Below, one piece after another: positions 8,692-16,868 of a stretch of 34,270 nt of DNA. The stretch is from positions 1 to 34,270 of the forward strand of contig NZ_CANMIO010000029.1 in assembly GCF_947497935.1 (NCBI RefSeq), given 5' to 3'. Positions within the stretch are counted from its first letter, which is position 1; each line of letters opens with the position of its first letter. The notes beneath the pieces are model-generated. The model did not search any database. It was not told where the DNA came from and was given only the letters and a program-made list of their open reading frames with translations. Made by a program: the position numbers and the translations under genes. This DNA comes from an uncultured Shewanella sp. (GTDB lineage: Bacteria > Pseudomonadota > Gammaproteobacteria > Enterobacterales > Shewanellaceae).

Positions 8692-8707
8692 TGTTAACCC
8701 GGTCACA
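8692..8707. promoter_or_regulatory. possible CRP site upstream of phhA
   Basis: TGTTA-ACCCGG-TCACA differs from the CRP half-site consensus (TGTGA-N6-TCACA) at one of ten positions. It lies about 110 bp upstream of phhA and 30 bp from the TYR-box candidate, echoing the pairing seen at fahA. Confidence 0.35.
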
Positions 8708-8738
8708 GTTTATTCTTCACCAGCAAAGAAGCATCAAG

Positions 8739-8756
8739 TGTAATGGATATGTTACA
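8739..8756. promoter_or_regulatory. candidate TYR box upstream of phhA
   Basis: TGTAAT-GGATAT-GTTACA matches TGTAAA-N6-TTTACA at 10 of 12 positions. With flanking bases it forms a perfect GTGTAA-N8-TTACAC dyad. It sits about 150-170 bp upstream of phhA in the phhA-galU divergent region. A TyrR gene in the same cluster makes TyrR the obvious candidate binder. The remainder of 8587-9084 shows nothing more that I can support. Confidence 0.6.
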
Positions 8757-9084
8757 CACAGAAGTACTCCCCTCTCTAAATCGTGAGTTTTCCTAAGCTT
8801 GAAGCGTATATAGAAATTGACACAAGCTGAATCAATGGTCATACAGCTTCAAATTTTCGACATCTACAACATCACATCATTTTCCTGCTGAAGTTAACAT
8901 CAGCAAATCTAATTTTCAGGCTGCTATTGGCTTTAAGGCCGATAAGCTCCTCAACTTTCACACAAAATAGCAAATAAACTTAATTTACAACTCGCTTTAA
9001 GCAAATCTTCACCATCTGAGCGTTATTTCGGTATAGAATGGAGGTTTGTATGCCAACTCCTGATTTAGAGTAGATAGGATTAGA

Positions 9085-9993
9085 ATGAAACAACATAAAA
9101 TTCGCAAAGCAGTTATCCCAGTAGCGGGCTTAGGAACTCGAATGCTTCCAGCCACTAAAGCTATCCCAAAAGAGATGCTGCCGGTTATGGACAAACCGCT
9201 GATCCAGTATGTTGTCAACGAGGCTATCGCTGCGGGAATTAAAGAGATTGTCTTAGTTACTCACGCCAGTAAAAACTCAGTTGAAAATCACTTCGACACC
9301 AGCTTTGAGTTAGAGACTCAGCTTGAGCGTCGCGTTAAACGCCAACTATTGGCCGAAGTACAGGCTATTTGCCCAGAAGACGTCACCATCATCAGCGTAC
9401 GTCAGTCACAAGCTAAGGGCTTAGGCCACGCAATTTTATGCGCCAAAAGCATTATAGGTGACGCGCCCTTTGCCGTGCTGTTACCGGATGTGCTGATCGA
9501 TGACGCAAGCAGCGATTTGAGCAAGGACAACCTTGCCGATATGGTTGCCCTTTATGATAAAACCGAAGTCGGTCAAATCATGGTTGAAGGCGTACCTCAT
9601 GATCTTGTAAATCAATACGGTATTGCCGATATCAATGGCGCAGAACTCAAGCCTGGTGAGTCACTACCGCTAACGCAATTGGTAGAGAAACCAAATATTG
9701 AAGATGCGCCATCTAATTTAGCCGTGGTTGGCCGTTATGTGTTGCCAGCCGAGATCTGGTCATATCTCGCAAAAACACCGGCCGGTGCAGGTGATGAGAT
9801 CCAGCTAACAGACGCCATTGCTATGTTGATGGAAAACCAAACCGTCAACGCATATTACATGCAAGGTAAGAGTCATGACTGCGGTAATAAATTAGGCTAT
9901 ATGCAGGCCCATGTTGAGCATGCGCTGCGTCATAAAGAAATTGGCTCAGAGTTTGCCGAGTACCTCAAGGCTATCGTTAAGTCGCTTAACTAA
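9085..9993 (+). CDS. galU: UTP-glucose-1-phosphate uridylyltransferase
   Basis: A 302-residue cytoplasmic nucleotidyltransferase making UDP-glucose from UTP and glucose 1-phosphate. The signature GLGTRMLPATKAIPKEMLP (about residues 15-33) carries the nucleotide-binding Gly-Arg and catalytic Lys. LVEKPN and GAGDEIQLTDAI are also typical. The start has AGGA about 6 nt upstream. galE begins 40 bp downstream, so the two form an operon that supplies UDP-glucose and UDP-galactose for surface polysaccharides, including perhaps the locus at the end of the window. Confidence 0.97.
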   Translation: MKQHKIRKAVIPVAGLGTRMLPATKAIPKEMLPVMDKPLIQYVVNEAIAAGIKEIVLVTHASKNSVENHFDTSFELETQLERRVKRQLLAEVQAICPEDVTIISVRQSQAKGLGHAILCAKSIIGDAPFAVLLPDVLIDDASSDLSKDNLADMVALYDKTEVGQIMVEGVPHDLVNQYGIADINGAELKPGESLPLTQLVEKPNIEDAPSNLAVVGRYVLPAEIWSYLAKTPAGAGDEIQLTDAIAMLMENQTVNAYYMQGKSHDCGNKLGYMQAHVEHALRHKEIGSEFAEYLKAIVKSLN

Positions 9994-10033
9994 TGCCTGT
10001 TGAACATCAGCCTAGATTAAAGGATTGTAAATA

Positions 10034-11053
10034 ATGACGATTTTAGTTACTGGCGGCGCGGGTTATATCGGAACCCATACAGTTGTTGAGCTGCTTAATA
10101 ATGGCAGTAACGTAGTTATCTTAGATAACCTGAGCAACTCAAGCGTTACGGCGCTAGAAAGAGTCGAGCAGATCACTGGTAAAAGGGTAACCTTTTATCA
10201 AGGCGATGTACTCAATCGAGCTTTCTTGCAGAAACTATTTACAGATCATGATATAAAATCAGTCATTCACTTCGCAGGCCTAAAAGCCGTCGGTGAATCA
10301 GTGGCGCAGCCACTACGTTATTATGAAAATAACGTCACTGGCACCATCGTCTTATGTGAAGTCATGGCTGAGTTTAACGTTAAGAACTTAGTCTTTAGCT
10401 CATCAGCCACCGTCTATGGTGATCCTGCCAGTCTGCCTATCACAGAGGACTTTCCTACAGGAGCAACTAATCCCTACGGGCAGTCCAAATTGATGGTAGA
10501 GCATATACTTGCCGACCTTTATCACTCAGACAACAGCTGGAATATCGCCCTATTAAGATACTTCAATCCTGTTGGGGCTCATAAGAGTGGGCTAATCGGT
10601 GAAGATCCCAATGATATTCCGAATAACCTGATGCCGTTTATTACTCAGGTTGCCGTCGGAAAGCGTGAGCAATTAAGTGTATTTGGCAGTGATTATGATA
10701 CGGTCGATGGCACAGGTGTACGCGATTACATCCATGTGGTCGATCTCGCTATCGGCCACTTACGGGCCCTCGATAAGCTACACACCCAGTCTGGATTGGT
10801 TACCTATAACTTAGGTACAGGCCAAGGTTACAGTGTACTTGAGATGGTTAAAGCCTTTGAAAAAGCCAGCGGTACCACTATTAAATATCAGCTAGTTGAA
10901 CGTAGAGCTGGCGACATCGCAGCATGTTACGCAAATCCAGAGAAAGCACATAAAGAGTTAAACTGGCAAGCGACTCACAACATAGATGATATGGCGCAAA
11001 GCAGCTGGCACTGGCAATCTAGCAACCCGAATGGTTACGCAGTTGAAAGCTGA
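10034..11053 (+). CDS. galE: UDP-glucose 4-epimerase
   Basis: A 339-residue extended short-chain dehydrogenase/reductase interconverting UDP-glucose and UDP-galactose. The Rossmann NAD motif GGAGYIG is at residues 7-13, the catalytic Ser/Thr region reads SSSATVYG, and the catalytic YxxxK reads YGQSK (about residue 149). LLRYFNPVGAH is the family substrate-binding segment. The ribosome-binding site is AAAGGA. Second gene of the galU-galE operon. A CTAG-rich tandem array begins about 20 bp after its stop. Confidence 0.97.
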   Translation: MTILVTGGAGYIGTHTVVELLNNGSNVVILDNLSNSSVTALERVEQITGKRVTFYQGDVLNRAFLQKLFTDHDIKSVIHFAGLKAVGESVAQPLRYYENNVTGTIVLCEVMAEFNVKNLVFSSSATVYGDPASLPITEDFPTGATNPYGQSKLMVEHILADLYHSDNSWNIALLRYFNPVGAHKSGLIGEDPNDIPNNLMPFITQVAVGKREQLSVFGSDYDTVDGTGVRDYIHVVDLAIGHLRALDKLHTQSGLVTYNLGTGQGYSVLEMVKAFEKASGTTIKYQLVERRAGDIAACYANPEKAHKELNWQATHNIDDMAQSSWHWQSSNPNGYAVES

Positions 11054-11075
11054 GAAGTTTAGAGAATAATGCTAG

Positions 11076-11255
11076 GTTCTAGGCTCGAGTACTAGCTGGT
11101 TCTAAGTTCTAGGCTCGAGTACTAGCTGGTTCTAGGTTCTAGGTTCGAGTACTAGCAGGGTCTAGGTTCTAGGCTCGAGTACTAGCAGGTTCTAGGTTCT
11201 AGGCTCGAGTACTAGCAGGGTCTAGGTTCTAGGCTCGAGTACTAGCAGGGTCTAG
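11076..11255. repeat. 30-bp tandem repeat, six copies, CTAG-rich
   Basis: Six consecutive 30-bp units, each beginning GTTCTAGGCTCGAGTACTAG, contain up to three CTAG tetranucleotides each. Copies differ by a few substitutions (AGCTGG against AGCAGG; one AGGTTCG). Degenerate half-units flank both sides. There are no spacers, so it is not a CRISPR. The surrounding gap between galE and napF (11054-11431) also contains CTAG-rich text at 11318-11372 of the same family as the repeats at 18.3, 28.9 and 33.9 kb. Confidence 0.95.
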
Positions 11256-11431
11256 GGTCTAGGTTTGGAAAAATAGAAAGAAAGCTAAACGGTACAAGCT
11301 TTTGTTTTTGCTTTTCCTAGGTTCTAGAAGTGCAACCGCCCTCGCAGTGAGCCTGCGAACGTTCTAGAACCTAAAATCCCTGTAAGCCAACAAACTTACA
11401 ATCTTAATACCTTCTAAAAATGAGCCTATAA

Positions 11432-11911
11432 ATGAGCAGCATTAATCAAAGCAGAAGAAGACTTTTCAACCGCAAAAATAATGATGCTGTTCGTCCTCCT
11501 TGGGTCAAGCAATCAATCGAATTCACCGATGAATGTACTCGTTGCGATAAGTGTATATCGGCCTGTGAAACAAAAATCATAGTCAAAGGCGATGGTGGTT
11601 TCCCTGAAGTCGACTTTAAGATTGATGAATGCACCTTCTGCCAAGAGTGTGCGAATGTCTGCCCTGAAGGTCTCTTTGAAGATACTGACACCACGCCGTG
11701 GCAAGTGAAGGCCAACATCCAAGATAACTGTATGGCATATCTAGGGATCTGGTGCCAAAGCTGTAAAGACTCCTGTGACTCCCGCGCAATTAGCTTCACT
11801 CTTGCAGTGGGAAAAGCCCCTCTACCTCAAATCGATCTTGAAGCTTGTACAGGCTGCGGTGCTTGCGTGGCTCCTTGCCCATCGACAGCTATTATAGTTC
11901 GCACTGCGTAA
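11432..11911 (+). CDS. napF: NapF-like ferredoxin-type protein
   Basis: A 159-residue cytoplasmic iron-sulfur protein with four cysteine clusters: CTRCDKCISAC, CTFCQECANVC, the variant CMAYLGIWCQSCKDSC, and CTGCGACVAPC. It starts with a basic SRRRLF stretch as in NapF. NapF assists maturation of the periplasmic nitrate reductase NapA and/or electron delivery in the nap system. No other nap gene is in this window, so here it is an orphan. An alternative would be another ferredoxin-like electron carrier, but the N-terminus and cysteine spacing favour NapF. Confidence 0.85.
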   Translation: MSSINQSRRRLFNRKNNDAVRPPWVKQSIEFTDECTRCDKCISACETKIIVKGDGGFPEVDFKIDECTFCQECANVCPEGLFEDTDTTPWQVKANIQDNCMAYLGIWCQSCKDSCDSRAISFTLAVGKAPLPQIDLEACTGCGACVAPCPSTAIIVRTA

Positions 11912-12013
11912 AAACAGCCAAAAATATGACATATTAGCGCCAAATTTAAGTGGTTTTGTTTCCTCGAATTTCAAGGTAACATCTAAACAACTTAGACTGA
12001 CAGTGACACCATT

Positions 12014-12439
12014 ATGTTTAGAAAAAAAAGAAGCGGCGGGTTAACATTTATTGCTCAAGGCACCAAATTTACTGGCGAAACTGAGTTTTCAGCTGAAGCC
12101 CTTATTGCTGGCGAACTCTTTGGTAAAGTAAGTTCCAGTAGTAATATCACTATCGAAGAAGGTGGCCTTATAGATGGTAAGCTTCACTGTGCAGAGCTAA
12201 GGGTCTCAGGTACTTTTCGCGGTAAACTGACTTGCGAAAAGCTTAATATTACCAGCACAGGTCTTGTCGATGGTGAGGTGAATTGCCAGTCAATGGAAAT
12301 TTTTGAAGGCGGTCAATTTATCGGAATGCGCGTAAGAGATGACATTGCCTTCTTACCCTCAAGCTCGGTACCTAAGCAGGAACACGGCCAATCAACTAAA
12401 GAAGAAACGATTGAAGACGCGGAACTCAGTATTAGTTAA
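12014..12439 (+). CDS. bactofilin (polymer-forming cytoskeletal protein)
   Basis: A 141-residue bactofilin-domain protein (DUF583/CcmA type). The core (about residues 10-110) consists of short beta-strand repeats with regularly spaced hydrophobic and glycine residues (FTGETEFSAEALIAGELFGK, GGLIDGKLHCAELRVSG, GLVDGEVNCQSMEIFEGGQF), as expected for a right-handed beta-helix that polymerises without nucleotide. The N-terminus is short and basic (MFRKKRSGG), the C-terminus acidic and disordered. Bactofilins scaffold envelope or polysaccharide machinery; its partner here is unknown. It is followed by a symmetric hairpin. Confidence 0.92.
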   Translation: MFRKKRSGGLTFIAQGTKFTGETEFSAEALIAGELFGKVSSSSNITIEEGGLIDGKLHCAELRVSGTFRGKLTCEKLNITSTGLVDGEVNCQSMEIFEGGQFIGMRVRDDIAFLPSSSVPKQEHGQSTKEETIEDAELSIS

Positions 12440-12453
12440 CCTCCATCCTGCCT

Positions 12454-12499
12454 ATTTAATGCTAGCAGCTTTATCACGTTATCCTAGCTAGCATTAAAT
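12454..12499. terminator. symmetric hairpin between convergent genes
   Basis: A perfect 13-bp inverted repeat ATTTAATGCTAGC / GCTAGCATTAAAT with a 20-nt loop lies between the convergent bactofilin gene and the DUF2982-like gene. No long T tract follows, so it may be a bidirectional terminator or a 3' stabilising hairpin rather than a classical intrinsic terminator. Confidence 0.5.
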
Positions 12500-12535
12500 C
12501 CAAATCTCCTGCTATACGACTTGCCTACAATCGCT

Positions 12536-13210
12536 CTACAACTGCGCTGAACTATTGTTTTTATACTCTCTCAGTAAAGCGAGAAATTCAATTTCTGACC
12601 TATCGAGTGAATCTGTTGAGATGAACAAGTGATAGCCTAAGTGTGTATTCAATAACCGACAACGGTGGCCAAACATCGCTAGCACCCCCTTATAACGATC
12701 ATCGTTTTCAATAAAAGGCGTAAACTCTGCGCTCATCTGCTCCTCTAACACAGACAAATCTTCATCTTGAGCAGAAGCGGTCATCAACAAGGGACGTTGC
12801 TCGGTTAATAAGCCCGCAGCTAACCGCAGTGAAATACACTCTAAAACAGGGCTGATCTGTTTTAACTTTACGCCAATATAAGGTAAGTCTAGGGTGTCTA
12901 GCCCCTGAGAAACGCGCGGTTGATCGAAACGTTGGATATTGTGCCATTCAATAACAACCTGGCCACGACGGTGAAAATAAGTCAGACCCTCATCAGTCAA
13001 TTTTACCGTCACCTCCGGCTCGACTAACTTAGCCCCCCCGAGAACCAGTGCAATTGCGCCAGATGCAAAACAGATAATTCCAGGTGCAAATAGATGACTT
13101 CCGGATAAGAAGAGCCCTAATCCTGCAACCACAGCTAGGCCACCAGCAAAAGTCAGTGTTAACCCATTGCGTTTAATAATGGGGCGGATCAGAACAGCTT
13201 CATTTATCAA
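12536..13210 (-). CDS. membrane protein, DUF2982-like
   Basis: A 224-residue protein with two hydrophobic helices near the N-terminus (about 17-35 and 41-60) and a cytoplasmic or periplasmic soluble domain of about 160 residues. The pattern resembles the DUF2982 proteins of Shewanella and Vibrio; this is recognition from memory and no function is known. The soluble part contains WHNIQRFDQPRV, reminiscent of PH-like membrane-associated domains. The start is a TTG directly after an in-frame stop region and has a weak ribosome-binding site, so the exact start is uncertain. elyC lies upstream on the same strand. Confidence 0.6.
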   Translation of the reverse strand: MINEAVLIRPIIKRNGLTLTFAGGLAVVAGLGLFLSGSHLFAPGIICFASGAIALVLGGAKLVEPEVTVKLTDEGLTYFHRRGQVVIEWHNIQRFDQPRVSQGLDTLDLPYIGVKLKQISPVLECISLRLAAGLLTEQRPLLMTASAQDEDLSVLEEQMSAEFTPFIENDDRYKGVLAMFGHRCRLLNTHLGYHLFISTDSLDRSEIEFLALLREYKNNSSAQL

Positions 13211-13286
13211 GGTCTACGTACTCTTAGCAATTAGAATCAAGGTTCTAGATTTAGTCTCTGGCAGTTATAGCAATATTTTATCAAGG

Positions 13287-14111
13287 TTAAAGCACTTTCG
13301 CAGCAGAGATATCATCTTCAGCGTTATCCGCTGTATGACTCGCCTTATTCTTATCATTTGGACTCTCACTCAACTTTTGCTCATGTTTGAGCTTAAACCA
13401 GAGTAAACCTAGGTATTCATGAATTGCCTTTTGCGATGACAACAGACTCTGGGCATCGAAACGCCACCAATAAGAGGTTCGTTGAGAAAAATCGGTAGGA
13501 GCAGCAACCGCATTAAGCTTGGCATTGGTAAAAATAGCCATTGCACGCGGCATATGGCTTGCCGATGTGACTAAGCGAAAAGGCGCATCTTCGACCTCCC
13601 ACTTCATAAATTGTGCTTCTTCTATGGTATCTTGCGCTAATGGGAATTTAATAATGGCCTTAGGCGATACACCGAGTTCCACAGCAGCATCAAACATCAC
13701 GTCGGCGTGTGAGCGAGATGAAAGCCCCCCACTCCAACCACTAACCACTAGTTTGCAGCCATGACCTAAAGAGAGTTGGTGAACGCCCTCGGTCAATCGG
13801 GCTAAAGCAGTATCTGATAGCTGTTGTACCGCGGTCAAATTAGCGTTTTCATCATGACCACTACCAAGCACCATCACCAAGCAGCCATGAGCTATAGGCT
13901 GATTATTAACTGGATATTGATCTTCCAATGGTGCGAGCAACCAATTACTGCCCCAACTACTGCTCAAAGTGATCAGTAACGCGGCCGTTATGGCTAATAA
14001 CGCTCTCGAAGACTGACGGTTACGCATAACTAGATAAGCAAGTGCGATAAGCAGCAACACTAAAGGGACTGGCATGAAAAACTGCGACACTATCTTTTTT
14101 AACCAAAACAT
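13287..14111 (-). CDS. elyC: ElyC/SanA/YdcF-type DUF218 envelope biogenesis protein
   Basis: A 274-residue inner-membrane protein with two N-terminal transmembrane helices (about 10-28 and 36-54) followed by a DUF218 domain. Diagnostic segments are VMVLGSGHDENANL, LARLTEGVHQL, LVVSGWSGG and LVTSASHMPRAMAIF. The two-helix N-terminus matches ElyC (YcbC) of E. coli, a factor needed for peptidoglycan/envelope biogenesis at low temperature. The C-terminal tail is charged and probably disordered. It is the first of two minus-strand genes with the DUF2982-like gene (76-bp gap containing one CTAG-repeat-like word). Confidence 0.82.
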   Translation of the reverse strand: MFWLKKIVSQFFMPVPLVLLLIALAYLVMRNRQSSRALLAITAALLITLSSSWGSNWLLAPLEDQYPVNNQPIAHGCLVMVLGSGHDENANLTAVQQLSDTALARLTEGVHQLSLGHGCKLVVSGWSGGLSSRSHADVMFDAAVELGVSPKAIIKFPLAQDTIEEAQFMKWEVEDAPFRLVTSASHMPRAMAIFTNAKLNAVAAPTDFSQRTSYWWRFDAQSLLSSQKAIHEYLGLLWFKLKHEQKLSESPNDKNKASHTADNAEDDISAAKVL

Positions 14112-14613
14112 AAAGCAGCCAAAATCAGGTGAAAATATTCACCAAGTGTAGCATGTTATTCTATTTATTAATGTTCTCCGTCCCTATCCCCCAAATAAGT
14201 AGCATCGATAGATGGCGTTAATATCGAGCAAGCTGATCACGATAGGCTTAGCCAGAGTATCAAAGCTCGCTATCATAAGCACAACCCGCAAACGGCGTTT
14301 TCCACTAAGCATTTTAGATAAAATAACGCTCTTCTCATCGCTCATATTTTCATAGAGACAATAGAATATGAGAGTGGAAAACAGACCACTCTCGGAGCTA
14401 GTGCCGATCACTTAAGCAGGTGACTCAGAGAGGGGTCGATGACGTCGAAAGATAAGAATGGACCACAAAGGGCACGAAGTGAGGGCTTCGTGGTTTATCA
14501 CTTTTAAAGCAAAGACCCCTGTTTGTGCTAGGTTCTTAGTTTTTGTTTTGAATCAGGTTTGGGCTTAACTGACTGGCATTGACTCTATAGCGGATAAAAT
14601 TAGCCGTTCAATA
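14112..14613. other. 500-bp intergenic stretch without a convincing gene
   Basis: It lies between elyC and mak, both on the minus strand. A 75-codon minus-strand frame (14184-14411) has no recognisable features or good start. A hairpin CACGAAG-TGAGGG-CTTCGTG sits at 14473-14492 and a single word of the CTAG repeat family (GTGCTAGGTTCTTAG) at about 14527-14541. I see nothing else. Confidence 0.5.
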
Positions 14614-15519
14614 CTAAGCCTCACCCTTACTCCACAACCAAGCGGCTCCACGCACGCCTGAAGAGCTACCGTACATGTTTTGCACTACAGCAGTGCGGCA
14701 CTCTCCACCCAATACATACTTTGGTAAAATATCTGGAAGTCGAGAGTAAATACTATCAATATTCGATACTCCGCCTCCCAACACTATGATGTCAGGATCC
14801 AGCACATTGATAACATGAGCCAAAGAGCGTGCCAGTCTATCTAGATAGCGATCAAACGTGGCCGTAGCCAGAACTTCACCTTGTTCCACTCGCGCTGCGA
14901 TCTCAAAGCCACTATCGGCATCGCCACCTGCAAGTTGATAATCCCTTACCAAGCCAGTTCCAGAAATAAAAGTCTCAATACAATCTTTATTACCACAAAA
15001 ACAACTAGTTGAGTTGAACTCTTCAGGAGTCATCCACGGTAAAGGGTTATGCCCCCATTCACCGCCAATACCATTACTTCCCCCATGGACTTTGCCATTA
15101 ATAGCAATGCCAGCTCCACATCCAGTACCAATTATCACGCCAAAGACAAAGGCCTTTCCAGCAGCAGCACCGTCAACCGCTTCAGAGACCGCAAAACAGT
15201 TTGCATCATTCGCCACTCGCACCTTTCGATCCAAACGCTTAGCTAAATCAATATCCAATGGGTGACCATTAATCCAAGTCGAGTTTGCGTTTTTAACGAG
15301 TCCAGAAAAAGGTGAAACAACCCCAGGGATCCCAATGCCAACCGTGCCTTTTTGCCCAAGTTTCCGCTCAGCCTCAGCGACTAAGGCCTCTATCACATCG
15401 AGCGTTGCCTTATATTCTCTAGGAGTCGGCTGACGTTTACGAAATAGCTCTTCACCGTGCTCGTTAAGTGCTACAACTTCAATTTTTGTACCACCAAGAT
15501 CAACGCCTATCCGTAACAT
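14614..15519 (-). CDS. mak: fructokinase, ROK family (Mak)
   Basis: A 301-residue ROK sugar kinase phosphorylating fructose (and more weakly other hexoses) with ATP. The phosphate-binding motif IGVDLGGTKIEV is at residues 4-15. The catalytic region is NDANCFAVSEA and the ATP-site glycine segment IGTGCGAGI. The zinc-binding motif is GGEWGHNPLPW followed by CFCGNKDCIETFISG. Similarity to E. coli Mak is very high through the whole length. The ribosome-binding site (AGGAG) is good. It lies upstream of no obvious sugar transporter; cysQ is 116 bp behind it on the same strand. Confidence 0.95.
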   Translation of the reverse strand: MLRIGVDLGGTKIEVVALNEHGEELFRKRQPTPREYKATLDVIEALVAEAERKLGQKGTVGIGIPGVVSPFSGLVKNANSTWINGHPLDIDLAKRLDRKVRVANDANCFAVSEAVDGAAAGKAFVFGVIIGTGCGAGIAINGKVHGGSNGIGGEWGHNPLPWMTPEEFNSTSCFCGNKDCIETFISGTGLVRDYQLAGGDADSGFEIAARVEQGEVLATATFDRYLDRLARSLAHVINVLDPDIIVLGGGVSNIDSIYSRLPDILPKYVLGGECRTAVVQNMYGSSSGVRGAAWLWSKGEA

Positions 15520-15635
15520 TTTCTCTCCTAAGGTGTTTTGATTCGTTTTAATATTTAAATCGAGAGTCGCCTTTCATTCAGGCTCGCCTCTTTCACCAAC
15601 ATAGCTAAAGTTGACATGGCCAAAGTCAATTTAGT

Positions 15636-16424
15636 TCAATCCCAGTGAGGCGCATAGGCAATAAAATAAGGATTCAGAATATCAGGTTTTTGATTGTAAT
15701 TAAGAGGAAGATTAGTGTCATATTGCAGCACCCGTCCACCTGCACTTTCCAATACAGCCTGCGCCGCTGCGGTATCCCACTCACTGGTCAACCCTAAGCG
15801 AGGGTAAATATCGGCCTCACCCTCAGCCAAAAGACAAAACTTAAGTGAACTGCCGACGCTTTTCATTTCGTGCTCACCAATCTGCTCTAGATATGTTTGT
15901 AAACCTGGACTTAAATGAGAACGGCTGCCAACAATCCTCGGAGGCGCACTTTTTAAGCGTTCAGCCTTGGTTAATCTAACCAGTTCTCCAGCATGTTTTA
16001 ACCAGGCGCCACTGGCGACTTCACCATAAAAACACTTATCCAGTACTGGCGCGTATACCACACCCGCTACCGCTCTATCATGTTCAATAAAGGCAATATT
16101 TACCGTAAACTCGCCATTACGCTTGATAAACTCTTTGGTGCCATCGAGTGGGTCAATCAACCAATAAGCGTGCCAATGACGTCTCTGTTGCCACTCGATA
16201 CCTGTCGACTCTTCAGACATCACGGGGATATTGGGTGTCAGCTGCTGCAACCGCTCAACGATAACTCTATGACTGGCAAGGTCAGCAGCAGTAACAGGAC
16301 TATCATCAGCCTTTGTCACAACCCCAAAATCCTCTTCCCCATAGATGGCCATAATGGCGTCACCCGCTTCAGTCGCAATATCTACCAGTGGTGCTAGCCA
16401 CTCCTGTTTAAATATCTGGCTCAA
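15636..16424 (-). CDS. cysQ: 3'(2'),5'-bisphosphate nucleotidase CysQ
   Basis: A 262-residue member of the inositol-monophosphatase superfamily that hydrolyses 3'-phosphoadenosine 5'-phosphate (PAP) to AMP, relieving PAP toxicity in sulfate assimilation. The metal-binding motif WLIDPLDGTKEF (about residues 87-98) and the second motif EWDTAAAQAVLE are both visible, and GSRSHLS is typical of CysQ. The start appears to be TTG (MSQIF) with a purine-rich AGAGA upstream. A CTAG-rich repeat occupies part of the divergent region between it and the Wzi-family gene. Confidence 0.95.
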   Translation of the reverse strand: MSQIFKQEWLAPLVDIATEAGDAIMAIYGEEDFGVVTKADDSPVTAADLASHRVIVERLQQLTPNIPVMSEESTGIEWQQRRHWHAYWLIDPLDGTKEFIKRNGEFTVNIAFIEHDRAVAGVVYAPVLDKCFYGEVASGAWLKHAGELVRLTKAERLKSAPPRIVGSRSHLSPGLQTYLEQIGEHEMKSVGSSLKFCLLAEGEADIYPRLGLTSEWDTAAAQAVLESAGGRVLQYDTNLPLNYNQKPDILNPYFIAYAPHWD

Positions 16425-16552
16425 TGTGAGTTATCTCTATAATTTATCGAAGGTAATATTCCTATTATGCCAGTATTTAACCATAAAAATTAATAACCAA
16501 AAAATCAATCTAGGGTTAAAACAGACTAAGAGAGGGTGATAGAGCTTAAGAT

Positions 16553-16745
16553 CTAGGACGTTCGCCAGCTCGTTGCTAGGACGGCCTTCGACCTAAATAT
16601 ATAAGATTTTAGGTCCTAGAGTGCTCCGCAGTGCGGACGGACAGCGTTCTGTAAGCCTTAGGCCGTTCCATCTTTGCTTACCCCGTCTTTGCTGTAACCG
16701 CTTTAGCTTGTACCTAGAACCTGTTTTTCCTAAAACCTAAGACCT
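16553..16745. repeat. CTAG-rich interspersed repeat (copy 2)
   Basis: It begins with the family core CTAGGACGTTCGCCAGCTCG (16553-16594) and continues with an 8-bp-arm hairpin GACCTAAA...TTTAGGTC (16590-16615), a CAGCGTTCTGTAAGCCTTAGG block and the tail CCTAGAACCTG. It fills most of the 444-bp gap between cysQ and the Wzi-family gene. The remaining 100 bp to 16868 must hold the promoter of the latter, but I cannot assign it. Confidence 0.75.
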
Positions 16746-16868
16746 TGTTAGCTTTAACCGACATTCAAGCTGTCACACTTTGTGTCGAATGACCAATTCA
16801 TTCGCCTTAATACTACCTGCCAGCAGTGAAATCCTCTAAAATGCGCCTCATTGATAAAAGGGATCCCA

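Noticed and set aside
11076..11255. Possible CRISPR array (regular 30-bp units)
   Set aside because: Units follow each other without spacers and no cas gene is present; it is a plain tandem repeat.
14184..14411. 75-codon minus-strand frame between elyC and mak
   Set aside because: No ribosome-binding site, no family resemblance, unusual composition; treated as chance.
14473..14492. Hairpin CACGAAG-TGAGGG-CTTCGTG as terminator
   Set aside because: It has no T tract directly after the stem and is far from any stop codon on either strand.
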